DNA of 64,000 bases, taken from Pollenia angustigena (Eukaryota > Arthropoda > Insecta > Diptera > Polleniidae). The notes beneath the pieces are model-generated. The model was not told the origin of the DNA. It did no database searches and saw only the letters and a list, made by a program, of their open reading frames with translations. The DNA lies in the NCBI GenBank assembly GCA_930367215.1, contig OV884059.1:29379882-29443881 (forward strand), in the 5' to 3' direction. Shown in pieces: positions 1 to 10,849 of the stretch; positions within the stretch are counted from its first letter, which is position 1; every line of letters begins with the position of its first letter. Both the position numbers and the translations under genes were made by a program.

Positions 1-194
1 TAAATCAAATTAATAATAGAAATAAATAAAATAAAAAAATTAATGCAAAATATTTTTATTTTTATAATGAAAAATTATGTCTCGCAAGTGTTGGCCATTT
101 TCTGCTTCGCATATATGTCCTCTTTTCAAAACATTTTGCTTAACCTTTCGCAAAACTTCAGGTGCTATCTTGTTGTTTTTTTTTCGCGTATGCT

Positions 195-420
195 GTTTTT
201 TTAATGGATGGTTTAAGGTTTATTAATATAGACTTTTCCTTTCAAATAACCCTAAAAGGAAACAGTCTGGAACGGTTAAATAATTAATTTACCAACGATT
301 CGATTTGATCCGATTTTCCATCGCATTGTGCGCTGTGGCTCCATCCTATTGGAACCATTTAGAATTCCTCGGCTCTTATCCGATATCTTACACTAGTGAT
401 GAAAACAGTGGCCATTGTAT
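195..420 (-). pseudogene. Mariner-like (DD41D-type) transposase relic
   Basis: Read on the minus strand, 320-360 gives the residues KWFQ*DGATA, the block around the second catalytic aspartate of IS630/Tc1/mariner transposases, with a stop in place of the second Q. About 100 bases further on (around 230-260) the frame reads FLLGLFERKSLY, which corresponds to the FFLWGYLKEKVY block of the better copies at 9 and 17 kb. The intervening sequence is too decayed to align, and no terminal inverted repeats are visible. This is an old, non-functional fragment; the family assignment is fairly sure, its boundaries are not. Confidence 0.55.
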
Positions 421-559
421 TCATTTTAAAAAAACTCTAGGCCAATCATCCTTTCCGACGAAACACCGCAACAAACATTGAACTAAATTGGGTGAAACTA
501 CTCTTGAATTTTCCGAAGCCCATATACTGCTGTTTTAACTATTAACGAACCCATTTAAT

Positions 560-2580
560 TGGAAATGGGCTTCGTTGCTCATAATTAAATTATGAATAAA
601 ATCATGATTTGCTGGAAATTAATTGAATAATCGATGCAAGTCATCTGGTGGTTTCAATTCGTGGAAACATTCTTACTTTGGAATCACTCTTGTAGTAATT
701 AATTAATTAAAAATACTCATTCGCCTCCTAAGATTTCTAGTTTCTAAAGAAAGTACATATTTACAAGACTACGTATGATTATTATTTCAAAATAAATGAA
801 ATATCACTCATACGTCTTTTACAATTTGTTTTAATTTACCGTTTTTTGTTGTTGTTGTTTCATTTCATATTTACCCTTATGTGTTTCACTTTCTCTTATT
901 CCTCTAAAGTTTTTGTTGTGGTAATTTTTTACATTTTCTCTTTCAATTTTATCTCTCCCTCTCTAAAAACATATTGTTGTTGTTGTTGTACATCAAGGCA
1001 TCATTGAAAAACTACTCAGTTGTTGATTGTATTTAAAAAGAAAAGCTTTTATTTTATCCCTACTCTTTGCCACCAAATGTTTTTGTTGCTGTTGTTGTTT
1101 CTCTACACTTCCTTGACGTTTTACTTGAATCCGTCGAGGCAAAAGCTAAAATCTGATGGCAGCACACAAATCTTTAAAGCTTAAATATCCCAACAGTTGA
1201 AATTTATCTACAGTATAACGCGGACAAAACTAAAATTGTAACGTGACAATATTAAAAAAAAAATAATAAATAAAATTGAAGAAAAAAACAAACACTTATA
1301 CCACTACATTTATACATATATACGTAGATGTATGTGAATGTGTAGATAAAACAAGACATACAGTTATTAACTAAAATAAATAAATTAAAAATCCATAAAT
1401 AATATAATTTTTTAGGATAATGAAAGAAAAATTTTAAGTTAAATTCTAAAAAAGCAAAAAAAAAATAAAATAAATTTAAACAAAAATAAATCTATTTTTG
1501 CAACTAAAAATTCCTTTTAATTACACGAAGAAAGTTTAGAACGCAAACAAGTCTTTAAAATCTTAAAAAAAATTCATTTGTTTTACAGTGCTTAAATTTA
1601 GTGGCTGATATTAACAGTGTGATCTACAGCATGAAAGATATTGGCAAAAAAATTGGTTAAATTATTATTAAACAATGCCTCTATGCCATAGAGGTGAACA
1701 TTAATAAACATTTGCAGCTTAAATTTGAAAACGACGCCATACAACGTCAATTGATTTTGAGTTCGCCAACCAAACAAAACTTTAATGAACCCAACTAACC
1801 AAAGATCAAAACAATCAACCAACAAACTTAAGAAAAGTAAACAAAACTAAACAAACGTCAAACTTAAGTAAGTAACAAAAAAAAATAAAAATAAAAGTGT
1901 CCCTGTAGATGGAGGCAAAATTATTTTTCTTTTATTAAAAAAAAAAAATAAAACAAAAAACAGTGGGTGGGTAAGTGAAAAACTAACTGACTGTTTGTTT
2001 ATTTTAACTGGCAGGACTGTCATTAAGACGTGGTCTTTTGTTATGTGGTCGATATTATAGACAAACATCATTAAAATGTAACAGCTATTGTGTTGGCTAT
2101 AAAGTTTTTGTTGTTATTGTACTAAGTACTATTTTGTAGTTTATAAATAATAATATTTGTTTTTTATCGCGAATACATTTCCTTTACACCAACATTATTA
2201 GTGCATGTAAAATAAGAAAGGAAGTTAATGTACTACATTTCTGCAACGCCTTAAGTTAGACTTTCTTTTGTTTACTTTTTATTTGTATTGTTGTGAGTTT
2301 GTTGACAAATTTGACGAACTATTTTGTCAAGTTTTTAGGTTTTATTTTTAGTTTTTTTTAGAAAACTAACTTTTGGCTCACAGTCGTGGCTAAAAGTCGA
2401 GCACAAATAAATCAACATTTATAAATGAAAAGTTTTATTAAAATATCTAACCTAAAACTAGACTAACAACAAGTAAAGTTTTAAAAATAGGTAGTACAAT
2501 TTTACAAATACAAACATAAAACCTTTTTACACAAAAAAACCATTTGACGTAAAACACCATTTTTATTGCAGATTAGTTTT
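560..2580. other. A/T-rich non-coding stretch
   Basis: No supportable gene. Short TTG/TGT runs (about 846-860, 974-990, 1081-1100) and many poly(A)/poly(T) tracts are present. The open frames in it are composed of low-complexity residues (F, K, N, I, L) and look like chance frames in A/T-rich DNA. Confidence 0.6.
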
Positions 2581-2584
2581 TAAG

Positions 2585-4215
2585 GCACCTTATAAGAAAA
2601 AGTACTTTTTTACAAAAAATAATTTTTTTACAAAAGACATTTATAAAAAAAATACAGTTTTCACAAATGAGCATTTGTTTTTACAAAAAGGGATATTTTT
2701 AACAAAAATATTTTTTACAAAGGAGAATGTGCCATACTACAAAAAGTAATTTAATTGTAAAAAAGTACCTTAAAAGCAAAAAGTACCATTAAAGGAAACG
2801 TACTTTTTTCAGAAAAGAATTTTTCTTAAAAAAGTACATTAATACGAAAAAATTACATTTTTAAAAATAAAAATGTTTCACAATTGAAAAAGTTATCTCA
2901 TTGCAAAAAAAAAAACATTTTTTCAAAAAAGTACCTGAAAGTAAATTTTTAGAAAATGTACTTTTCCACAGAAAAGAAACCTTCAAAAATAATAATTTTT
3001 ACAAAAAAAATTTTATTAAGAAAATTCCTTTTTTTACAGAAAATAATATTTTTAAAAAGTACCTTTTACAAAAAAAAAAAAAATTTAATTTTACAAAAGC
3101 GTACATTTTTAAAAAATGAGAAAATTTACTTAACTCATTACAAAAAGAATTACAATAGAAAAAAATCTGCTCTTCAAAAGAAAATTATCTTTCTTTAAAA
3201 AGTACATTAATACAAAAAAAGTACATTTTTAACAAATGAGAATGTTTCACACCACAAAAAGTAGCCTCATTGCAAAAAAGAACTTTTTGAGAAAAAGTAC
3301 TTTTTTTTACAAAAGATAAACCTTTTAAAAAAGGACATTTGTGTAAAAAAGAGGCTGTATATAAAAAAGTACTTTTTTTTAAAGAACAATCTTTTTAAAG
3401 TACTATTTACAAAAAAAGTTTATTATTACAATAAAAGTACTTTTTAACCAATAATAACTCTTACACAAACAAATGGCATTTGAAAAAAAACTGTTACCCA
3501 AAAGAAAAGTACATTGGTACAAAAAAGAACCTGTATAAAAAAGTACTTTTTTTAAAGAAGAAAATTTTTTAAAAAAAGTACCTTTTACAAAAAATTACTT
3601 TGATTTACAAATAATAATTCATACACAGTAAAATAACTTTTAAACGAAAAAAAATCTGCTCCTTAAAAAAGTACTAAAAGTAACCTCATTGCAAAAAATA
3701 ACCCATTTTCAAAAAAATACCTGCATAGGAAAAATCCGTTTTTTTTACGAAAATAGTCCTTTTAAAAAAGGTAATTTGTACAAAAAAATTACCTTTATAA
3801 AAAAGTACTTTTCACAGAATAGAATCTTTTTTAAAAAAAAATACCTTTTACAAAAAAAGACCTTTTTTTTACTAATAATAACTCTTACAGAATAAAATAA
3901 CTTTAAAACAAAAAAATGCTCCTTAGAAAAGTACTAAAAGTAACCTAATTGCAAAAAAGAACCTATTTTCAAAATAGTAGCTGTATAGGAAAAATCCTTT
4001 TTTTACAGAAAATAATCCTGTGCTTTTTTAAACATTTGAACAAAAATGAGCTTGTATAAAAAAGTAAATTTTTTACAGAAGATAATCTTTTTAAAAAAGT
4101 ACCTTTTACAAAAAATTAGGTACTTTTTTTTAATAATAATATTTCTTGTACTATAAAATGGCTTTTAATAAAAAAAATCCGCTCTTTAAATAGTACTAGA
4201 GCACTATAGTTTTTT
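2585..4215. repeat. Degenerate tandem array, ~260-bp unit, GTAC-studded
   Basis: The stretch consists of variants of A-runs, GTAC and T-runs (AAAAAAGTACTTTTTT and relatives). A longer unit is visible: TGCTCCTTA(A/G)AAAAGTACTAAAAGTAACC occurs near 3656 and 3916, a weaker version near 4180, TATAGGAAAAATCC occurs near 3724 and 3982, and AATAATAACTC-like segments occur near 3453, 3610, 3872 and 4130. This gives a period of about 260 bp in the better-preserved right half. The left half is the same material, more scrambled. The core AAAAAGTACTTTTT is self-complementary. Open frames across it are artefacts. Confidence 0.7.
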
Positions 4216-4807
4216 CCGCAGTAAAGTGTCTTTTTAAAGAACTTATTTAATGCAAAAGCTGTCTTAAAAACAAATCACAAAAAAAAACCCAATATTGCCA
4301 TTTAACAACTTATGTTGTCATCTGCTGTTTTAACTGTTTTAACAGCTTTCTCTGCCTTCTTCTCACCTTACCGTTTAAGTGTTGATTGTTTTATTTGTGT
4401 AATAAAAATTTATTTTTTAATAGCTCCAAACAACAATAAAATTAAATTAATTTTTCTTTTACTGTCGTTGTCTGTAACATCATTTTTTATTATCGTCTTC
4501 TTAACAAAAATTTAGCACAAGAAAAACAAACAGTGAACAAAATCCAACATTTATTTTTTAATCAAAGCTGTTGCCGTGTTTAACTACACATCTAAAAAAA
4601 GTTTTTAAATTAAATTTTGCAAATAATAAAATTTAAACAAAATTAAGATTTAAGGTTGTGTGTAAAACGGTAGCAAAGTACTATGGTGAATTAAAATTGT
4701 CAGGAATTTCTACGCTAATATCAAAATTTATACCAGCCCACAGGGCTAGTGAAATATTATTCACCTCAACAGTGTGAACATTTTGCATCCATGAGTACTT
4801 TACTACC

Positions 4808-4845
<38 letters not shown>

Positions 4846-5195
4846 AGGTAACAAAGTAATGACAACAAAAAGCCATTAATTGGAAACAGAATTTTGTGTA
4901 TGCAAAAGCTGTTCATCTTTAGTTGCTTTTAGTAAGATTTTTATTATCCCTTAAATTATAGTTTTCTTCTGTGTTTAAGAAAATTAGTCTTCTTTCAACT
5001 TATGCTAAGTTTGTCTTCTAAAATATTTTACTTACTGCCTTTACATCTGCTTCTAAACGAAGTCTTCGTTTAAAATCGATGAACAGGCCATTATTTTCCA
5101 AGAAATCTTATAACAAACCAATCAGTTGTAAAAAACATCATAATAGAAAACTTATAGCCCCCCCAATAATAATTAACATCATATGGCGAAAATAT
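4216..5195. other. A/T-rich non-coding stretch
   Basis: No gene recognised. It contains a CA microsatellite (separate entry) and otherwise plain A/T-rich sequence up to the DINE-like element. Confidence 0.5.
4811..4842. repeat. (CA)n microsatellite
   Basis: An uninterrupted run of about 16 CA dinucleotides. Confidence 0.95.
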
Positions 5196-5329
5196 TAAAA
5201 ACAAGTTAGAGTGCTATATTCGGCTATGCCGAATCTTTGATACCCTCCACCGACAGTTCGAATGTTTAAGGAGTAATATCTGTATGATGTTATTATTATC
5301 TTAAACTGTGATGATTTGTTTTTAATTAT

Positions 5330-5885
5330 GGTTTTAGGCGACTAAACTGTTTTCCGGTAGTAGGGTTTATATGGGGCCTAAGGTAAATTATGTACCGACC
5401 ATCACGAAATTTCACAGCGTCATTTATAGTCCTTTAAAACTGTGACGTACCAATTTCTGTTATGCTAGCATTATTAATTATGGTTTGAGGTGTACTAAAC
5501 TGTTTTCCGGTAGTAGGGTTTATATGGGGCCTAAGGTAAATTATGTACCGATCTTCACGAAATTTCACAGTATCATTTATAGTCCTATAAAACTGTGACA
5601 AGCCAAAATTTGCTATGATTGCATTATTTTTTACGGTTTTAGGCGTACTAAACTGTTTTCCCGTGGTAGGGTTTATATGGGACCTAAGGTAAATTATGGA
5701 CCGATCGTCACGAAATTTCACAGTGGTATTTCTTGTCCTAAAAAACTGTGACGTACCAAATTTTGTTACGCTACCGTTATTTTTTACGGTTTTGGGCGCA
5801 CTAAACTGTTTTCCGGGAGTAGTGTTTATATGGGGCTTAGGGTAAATTATGGAGGGATCTTCACGAAATTTAACAGCGTGATTTC
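5330..5885 (-). repeat. Internal 153-bp tandem repeats of the DINE-like element
   Basis: ACTAAACTGTTTTCC recurs at about 5341, 5493, 5647 and 5800, a spacing of 152-154 bp over nearly four units. Because 153 is a multiple of three, an open frame of about 155 codons passes through on the minus strand and shows a 51-residue repeat. I regard that frame as a by-product of the repeat length, not a gene. Internal minisatellite-like arrays are typical of DINE-1 relatives. Confidence 0.9.
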
Positions 5886-6132
5886 CAGTCAAATAAAACA
5901 AATTTTTGCAAAATCTTATCTCATTGCCTGCCTTTTTTCACCATTTATGTTATTTTTTGTAACAAAATTATCAATATTTTTTAGGTGGTGGTTCAACATT
6001 TTGATTTATAGCTCTGGTCCTACTGAACCGATTTTGCTGGATTTCAATTCCAAACTGCTTAGGATAACTACAAGCAATTTGGCACCAAGTTTGTTCATTT
6101 CTTTTGAGTTGTTCCAAAGTGAGCGTGTTTTC

Positions 6133-6186
6133 AACAGACGGACGGACGGACAGACGGACGGACGGACGGACAGACAGACAGACGGA
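6133..6186. repeat. GGAC/GACA simple repeat
   Basis: Tandem CGGACGGA and CAGACAGA tetranucleotides inside the DINE-like element, adjoining its GTCCGTCTG block. Confidence 0.9.
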
Positions 6187-7058
6187 CATGGCTAAATCGA
6201 CTTAGAATCACTCAAGGACCTAGAATATATATACTTTATGGGGTCTGAGATGAATAATAAAAAAGTTTCACACGGAATGACAAACTTAATATACCCTCTT
6301 CACAACTAATTGTGGTGGAGGGTATACAAAGTAGTTAATCTTGTTTTCTTGTTTTTTTTTTTACTGTTAACTCCTTTATAAACGTTTAAAAAGTGTTCTC
6401 TGTTGCTTGATATAGATTCTCCTTAGGTTTGCCATGGCAACAAAAAAAAATAAAATGAACAGTTATTGACGCTTTATGCAGAGCAAAAAATTAAAAAAAA
6501 AAAACTGAATTGAAATAAAAAGCAAAGAATAAAATATGAAATTTTTTAACATAATTTTACTACCCTTTTTTACCAGGGACCGTAACAGTTATTCCTTTTT
6601 TAAAAAAGTCAGATGATAACAGTTATTTTTTTGATTTTTATTTTTTCGAGCAGAATAAAAGTTAGTTTTTCATTTTTATTAAAAAAAAAAAATAACTGTT
6701 ATTCACATTTCTGCGGAGAAAAACTTTTATTTTTTCAAGCAAAAAAATAATTGTTATTTTTATAAAAAAAAAAAATAATAATTGTTATTTTGGATCGTAA
6801 AAATAAAAATTAAAAATAACTGTTATTTTTGATCAAAAGAATTAAAATCAAAAATAACTTTTATTCTAGGTCGAAATTTTTTTTTTTTCATTATTTATTT
6901 ATTGAATCTTCATATATTAAATATGAACTATCAATAATTAATCAAATCTTAACCTAAGGCGTTATTTTATGTGCTGCCAGTGCCAGACAAAAATTTTCTT
7001 CATCACGGGATCTGTTTTTTTATGGGGGGTGTTTATCGCTCATCTAATTGCTGCATTG

Positions 7059-8145
7059 CAGTGTTGCCAAAACTTTGTGACCAAAAATGGCTTAATTTAT
7101 GGAAAAAAATGGCTAAAAATGGGCTAAAAAATGGCTAAAAGTTTTTTTTAATAAAAACTCATTATTCAATTCAGTAACAAAACAGAAATAATTCATTTAA
7201 AGTTGTTTACGATGATACTGCAGGTTAAGATCACTTTGTTAAATAAGAATAAACGTAAATTTATATATTGATAGATATTAAAAAAATGAAATCATCGGTA
7301 AATTCGATGTCGTTATGTTCATCTAATAGGAATCACTCGTGCCTATATCACGACAACATTTACCCAACACCTTTTGAGTCCAGATCTACAATAAAAAACA
7401 AGTAAGAAAGTATAGTCGGTCAACCACGACCACATTAGAACCATTGTACCACATTTTATTAAATGATCTGCAAATTTGCGACCTGTATTTTAACACAATG
7501 TTTACATGGACAGCCAGCCAACCGGACAAACATCGTTAAATTGACTCAGAAATTGATTTTGAGTCTATCGGTATAAGTAAAGGTGGGCTTAGGACCAATA
7601 ATTTAATGGTAAAAATATTTACCTAATTGATAAAATCGAAATAACGGTTGCTAAATGTAACCTTTTTTCTCAAATTACTTTTAACGATGTTTACTTGGCT
7701 AAACACCCTCTCTACTTCAGCATAGGACCATCGAAGAGAGAGAAACCGTATAGTAAATTCTGAAATTTTGGCGACTGAAATACTTGCAACTGCAAAGAAA
7801 CACCGATGTTTGTGTTAATCCATTTTATAAATTTAATATTGGAATACCGTTCCTTTATTTTGAAAGATGTTTCATGATCATAGTTTATAGCGATTTTCAA
7901 CATTTGTAAAAGTTGTGATTTAAATTAAAGGCGCTTTAATTGTTCAAAATGTTTATTTTACTTTTATAAATTTTTATAATAAAATAAAAATTATTCTTTT
8001 AAAACAAAAACGACAAAAAATGTTATGGCTAAACAAGTTGAAAAATGGCTAAAAAATGGCTAATGGCTAAACTCATTTTTTTAATGGCTAAACAGGGTGA
8101 AAAATGGCTAAATCTAGCCACTAAATGGCTAAATTGGCCACATTG
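7059..8145. mobile_element. hAT-like non-autonomous element with 8-bp target duplication
   Basis: The left end is CAGTGTTGCCAAAACTT; the right end in reverse complement is CAATGTGGCCAATTTAG. Both are of hAT type. The flanks are CTGCATTG (7051-7058) and CTGCAGTG (8146-8153), seven of eight identical, fitting the 8-bp hAT duplication. Both subterminal regions repeat ATGGCTAAA/AATGGCTAAAAA many times (7085-7140 and 8025-8130), which may be transposase-binding repeats. No transposase frame is present. It inserted into the last codons of the Jockey-like RT and later received a DINE-like fragment. Confidence 0.75.
7392..7610 (-). mobile_element. DINE-1/Helentron-like fragment, family B copy 1
   Basis: The minus strand reads TATTGGTCCTAAGCCCACCT, CTCAAAATCAATTTCTGAGT, then the CCGGTTGGCTGGCTGTCCAT block and ends with a GGTCGTGGTTGACCGAC-like hairpin plus TTTCTTACTTGTTTTT. 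This matches the family B copies at 27.8, 57.5 and 60.9 kb, but it lacks their internal repeats. Confidence 0.7.
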
Positions 8146-8153
8146 CTGCAGTG

Positions 8154-8786
8154 TCTCTTCTTCTTAAGCGAGTGTGGCCGCTATCATTTAATATATTTCG
8201 AGCTAGTGGGTTCGGATGCAATTCGAGCCTTTTTAAGTATTTTACTGCATATTTCGTAATCCTAGTTTTAACTAATGGAACATTGAGATCCTTGTGAATA
8301 TTTGAGTTTTTAACATACCAAGCGCCTTTGAATTTTTTCGATATTAGAGGCTGAGGCAGTGCCCCATAACTGAATACCATAGCACCAGATTGGCTTTAAG
8401 ATGGAGTTGTAAAGAAGAAGTTTGCAGTCGAGACTAAGGACAGAGTTTCATCCAATAAGCCAATGAATTTGGATGGCTTTTAGTTTCATTTGAGTTAATT
8501 TTGCCTCTATATGGCTTTTCCACGTTAAACGGCGATCTAGATGAACACCGAGGTATTTTACATGCGAATTTTGAGGTATTATCTGATTATTGATTGTAAT
8601 AGGGGGGCATGATTCCCGGCGCAAGGTGAATGCTATATGTACGCATTTTTGCTCATTGACCTTTATCCTCCATTGCTTTAACCATAGTTCGAGTTGAAAT
8701 ATATGATCCTGTAGGTATCGATATGCTTCTTGACTGTTTTCGTGCAAGCTTAGAACAAAAGTTGTTTGTTGGCATATCCGAGGTAT
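8154..8786 (-). pseudogene. Jockey-like reverse transcriptase, C-terminal part
   Basis: This continues the RT of 9738-10700 on the other side of the inserted mariner. It starts YTSDMPTN, then runs EAYRYLQDHIFQLELWLKQW, VNEQKCVHIAFTLRR, and HVKYLGVHLDRRLTWKSHIE (the conserved KYLGV and L-W-HI thumb block), then after a frame change YGALPQPLISKKF, IHKDLNVPLVKTRI and YLKRLELHPNPLARNIL, the usual Jockey-type C-terminus. At least two frame changes or stops break it (around 8745 and 8385-8445). The last codons were separated by the hAT-like insertion at 7059-8145. Confidence 0.85.
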
Positions 8787-8788
8787 AT

Positions 8789-9732
8789 AAAGGGTGGTTA
8801 AATTTCAAGGGCCGATGTTGATTTTGAATAAAACACAAACTATTTAGGAAATTATTGTAATTTTATTTTATTATGATATATTGGTATTACTCAATTATGT
8901 ATGGAACAAAATATCGGCCAAATGGGCGCCGCGACCACGGCGGCACACCTCCATCCGATGGTCAAAATTTTCGATGACCCTGAGGCATAATGGAGGTTCT
9001 ATGCCGTTAATGTGCCGAATTATCTCATCCTTTAGCTCTTGAATTGTTGCTGGCTTATCGACGTACACCTTTTCTTTCAAATAACCCTAAAGAAAAAAGT
9101 CCAACGGTGTCAAATCACATGATCTTGGCGGCCAATTGACATCGCCATTACGTGAGATAGCACGGCCATTGAATTTGTTGCGCAAAAGAGCCCTTGTTTC
9201 GTTAGCTGTGTGGCAAGTGGCACCGTCCTGCTGAAACCACATATCGTCCACATCCATATCTTCCAATTCGGGCCATAAAAAGTTCGTTATCATCTCACGA
9301 TAGCGAACACCATTCACAGTAACTGCCTGACCGGCCTCATTTTGGTAAAAATACGGCCCGATGATGCCGCCAGCCCATAAACCGCACCAAACAGTCACTC
9401 TTTGTGGGTGCATTGGTTTTTCGACAATCACTCTTGGATTATCATTCGTCCAAATGCGGCAATTCTGCTTATTGACGAATCCACTGAGGTGAAAATGTGC
9501 CTCATCACTGAATCACGAAGTGCACGATATGCATTTTGATTTGAACGCCCATTTTCATAATAAGTCTGGATAACTTTAACACGTTGTTGGATTGTGTATC
9601 TCTCCATGGTTCAAATTGAGTAAGTCTGAAATAGAGAAATGTCAAATAAAATTCGGAAAAAAACTTGGCGTTTAGGTGTGGTTCACTTTCAACATCGGCC
9701 CTTACAATTTAACCACGGCCCTTACAATTTAA
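8789..9732 (-). mobile_element. DD41D (rosa-type) mariner copy 1, internally deleted
   Basis: The left end AAGGGTGGTTAAATTTCAAG follows TA and equals the end of the longer copy at 17191. The right end is altered: TTACAATTTAACCAC is followed by a repeat of GGCCCTTACAATTTAA before the target resumes at about 9733. Compared with the 17-kb copy, a 374-bp piece (matching 17911-18284 there) is missing at about 9512, removing the first catalytic aspartate region and part of the DNA-binding domain. The element therefore could move only with a transposase supplied elsewhere. It is inserted at TA within the Jockey-like RT. Confidence 0.85.
8895..9607 (-). pseudogene. DD41D mariner transposase, internally deleted
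   Basis: It starts MERYTIQQRVKVIQTYY (ATG at 9607) with the first part of the N-terminal helix-turn-helix domain, jumps by deletion into HFHLSGFVNKQNCRIW, then continues VTVWCGLWAGGIIGPYF, VNGVRYREM and WFQQDGATCHTA with the second catalytic D, RSCDLTPLDFF with the third D, and a C-terminus ending ADILFHT. The second-to-third D spacing is 41 residues, the mark of the rosa/DD41D family. A frame change near 9080-9110 separates the last 61 codons. Not functional. Confidence 0.85.
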
Positions 9733-9737
9733 GTATA

Positions 9738-10700
9738 AAAGTGGGCCCAAGATGCTTCCCAGAGGGACTTCAGTGTCAATTAGCTGAGAAGAGCTTAAAT
9801 TATCACCTTCTTTAATAATAAACTTTCGACCGACTAACTAGCTTTCTAGCAGCTTGTGTGTGTTTGCTGGTAAATTTTGCTTCAATTTATGTAGTAAGCG
9901 ATCATGCCAGACTTTATCAAAAGCTTGAGAAACATCGATGAAGAGAGCGGAACAATATTTTCTTTCTTCAAAGGCTTTTCTTATTGCGTTTACTATACGA
10001 TGAGTTTGCTGAATTGTGCTGTGTTCTCTTCTAAAGCCGAATTGGTGGCTAGGAATACATCTATTTTCATTTAAAATTGGGGTCAATTTTGACACTAACA
10101 GCTTCTCAAACAGCTTTGTTATTTTAGAAAGTAAGCTTAAAGGCCTATATGACTTAACTTTTGTGTGATCCTTTCCTGGTTTAGGTATCATGGTGACTAA
10201 GGTAACCTTCCACTTTTGAGGATAGTATTCAAAGCGTAAAATGGCGTTAAAAATTAAAAGAATAATTTTCTTTGCTATGCTGGGTCGCTCCAAAAGCATT
10301 TTGTTGCTGATCTTATCAAAACCAGGGGCTTTCTTGGGGCTTAAATCGCAAATAGTCTTTTCGATTTCTCTTATCTCAAATCTTAGGGGAACAGCTGCTC
10401 TAGCAGCTACAGGTGGCAACTCGACCAAAATATCTTGAGATATATTTGGGGTAAATACGTTTTTTAAATGATTGACAAACAGATTTCCTTTTTCAACATC
10501 ATTTCTTGCCCAACTCCCATTCAAGTTTCTTAATGGTGGTTTAGAGACGACTGGCCTTTTGAAATTTCTAGCTGCACGCCATAATGAGAAGCCTGATTGT
10601 GGGGTTGCATCTAGTTCCTTAAGAGATTTTTCCAGAGAAGCCGTTTTCTGCGACTGCAATCACTTTCTTAGTCGTTTTGTACACTCTTTCTGTAATTTTT
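9738..10700 (-). pseudogene. Jockey-like reverse transcriptase, N-terminal and palm part
   Basis: The frame reads through typical non-LTR RT blocks: KAPGFDKISNKML (RT block 1), VTMIPKPGKDHTKVKSYRPL and SLLSKITKLFEKLL (block 2), HQFGFRREHSTIQQTHRI (block 2a), CSALFIDVSQAFDKVWHDRL (block 3 with the first catalytic aspartate), and, beyond a stop near 9838, EVPLGSILGPLLYL (block 4, normally PQGSxxGPxLY). Two stops are visible: one shortly upstream of QSQKTASLEKSL, and TAG after KLLES where a tyrosine codon is expected. The block that would carry YADD falls in the sequence lost or disrupted at the mariner insertion. Inactive pseudogene; family confidence high. Confidence 0.85.
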
Positions 10701-10849
10701 CGAAAAATCAAAATTTTAAAAATCAATATATTTTTTTACAGACTAGTTCAGAAGAATCAGTACGGAATACTTGAATTCGTTTTCCGACATTTACTGCTTT
10801 TTTTTTTTAAAAAATTCCAAAATAACTGTTATTTTCGGTCCCTGTTTTT

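Larger units (their letters stand above)
5198..6330 (-). mobile_element. DINE-1/Helentron-like element, family A copy 1
   Basis: On the minus strand the element opens with GTATACCCTCCACCACAATT and then carries the conserved DINE-1 (INE-1) core: ACCCCATAAAGTATATATAT, a GATTTAGCCATGTCCGTCTG-like block and a run of GTCC/GTCT repeats. At its other end (5198-5260) it has the palindrome ATTCGGCTATGCCGAAT followed by TAGCACTCTAACTTGTTTTT, matching the subterminal hairpin plus short tail of Helitron-related elements. The middle is an array of 153-bp repeats. DINE-1-like elements are non-autonomous and encode no protein. Assignment to the Helentron group is from the shared core and hairpin; exact ends are uncertain by about 10 bp. 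Confidence 0.75.
6879..10712 (-). mobile_element. 5'-truncated Jockey-like non-LTR retrotransposon, split by two DNA transposons
   Basis: The minus strand carries reverse-transcriptase sequence from about 10700 down to a TGA stop whose complement lies at 7040-7042, then about 150 bp of 3' untranslated sequence ending in an A-tail (the T-run at about 6879-6890, preceded on the minus strand by CAATAAATAAATAATG). The coding part is cut by a mariner (8789-9732) and, 2-3 codons before the stop, by a hAT-like element (7059-8145). Removing both leaves a nearly continuous frame ending RLRRRDTAAIR*. The RT reads most like the Jockey clade. No 5' UTR or ORF1 is present. In-frame stops at the 5' edge and next to the mariner show it is dead. 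Confidence 0.8.
6574..10844. mobile_element. Composite element bounded by AGGGACCG inverted repeats
   Basis: The left end CAGGGACCGTAACAGTTATT (6574) is matched in inverted orientation by the right end (about 10817-10844), whose reverse complement begins CAGGGACCGAAAATAACAG. AATAACTGTTATT-like palindromic words repeat at least six times just inside the left end (6580-6870) and once inside the right end. Between the ends lie a Jockey-like retrotransposon, a hAT-like element and a mariner, so this was a smaller element that received later insertions. No transposase of its own is visible; the superfamily is unknown. Confidence 0.6.

Noticed and set aside
2901..3895. Lys/Phe/Ile-rich frames of 68-80 codons
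   Set aside because: Products of the A/T-rich GTAC-studded repeat array, not coding.
5434..5901. 155-codon minus-strand open frame with a 51-residue repeat
   Set aside because: It exists only because the DINE internal repeat is 153 bp long; there is no domain, and the sequence is a known non-coding repeat type.
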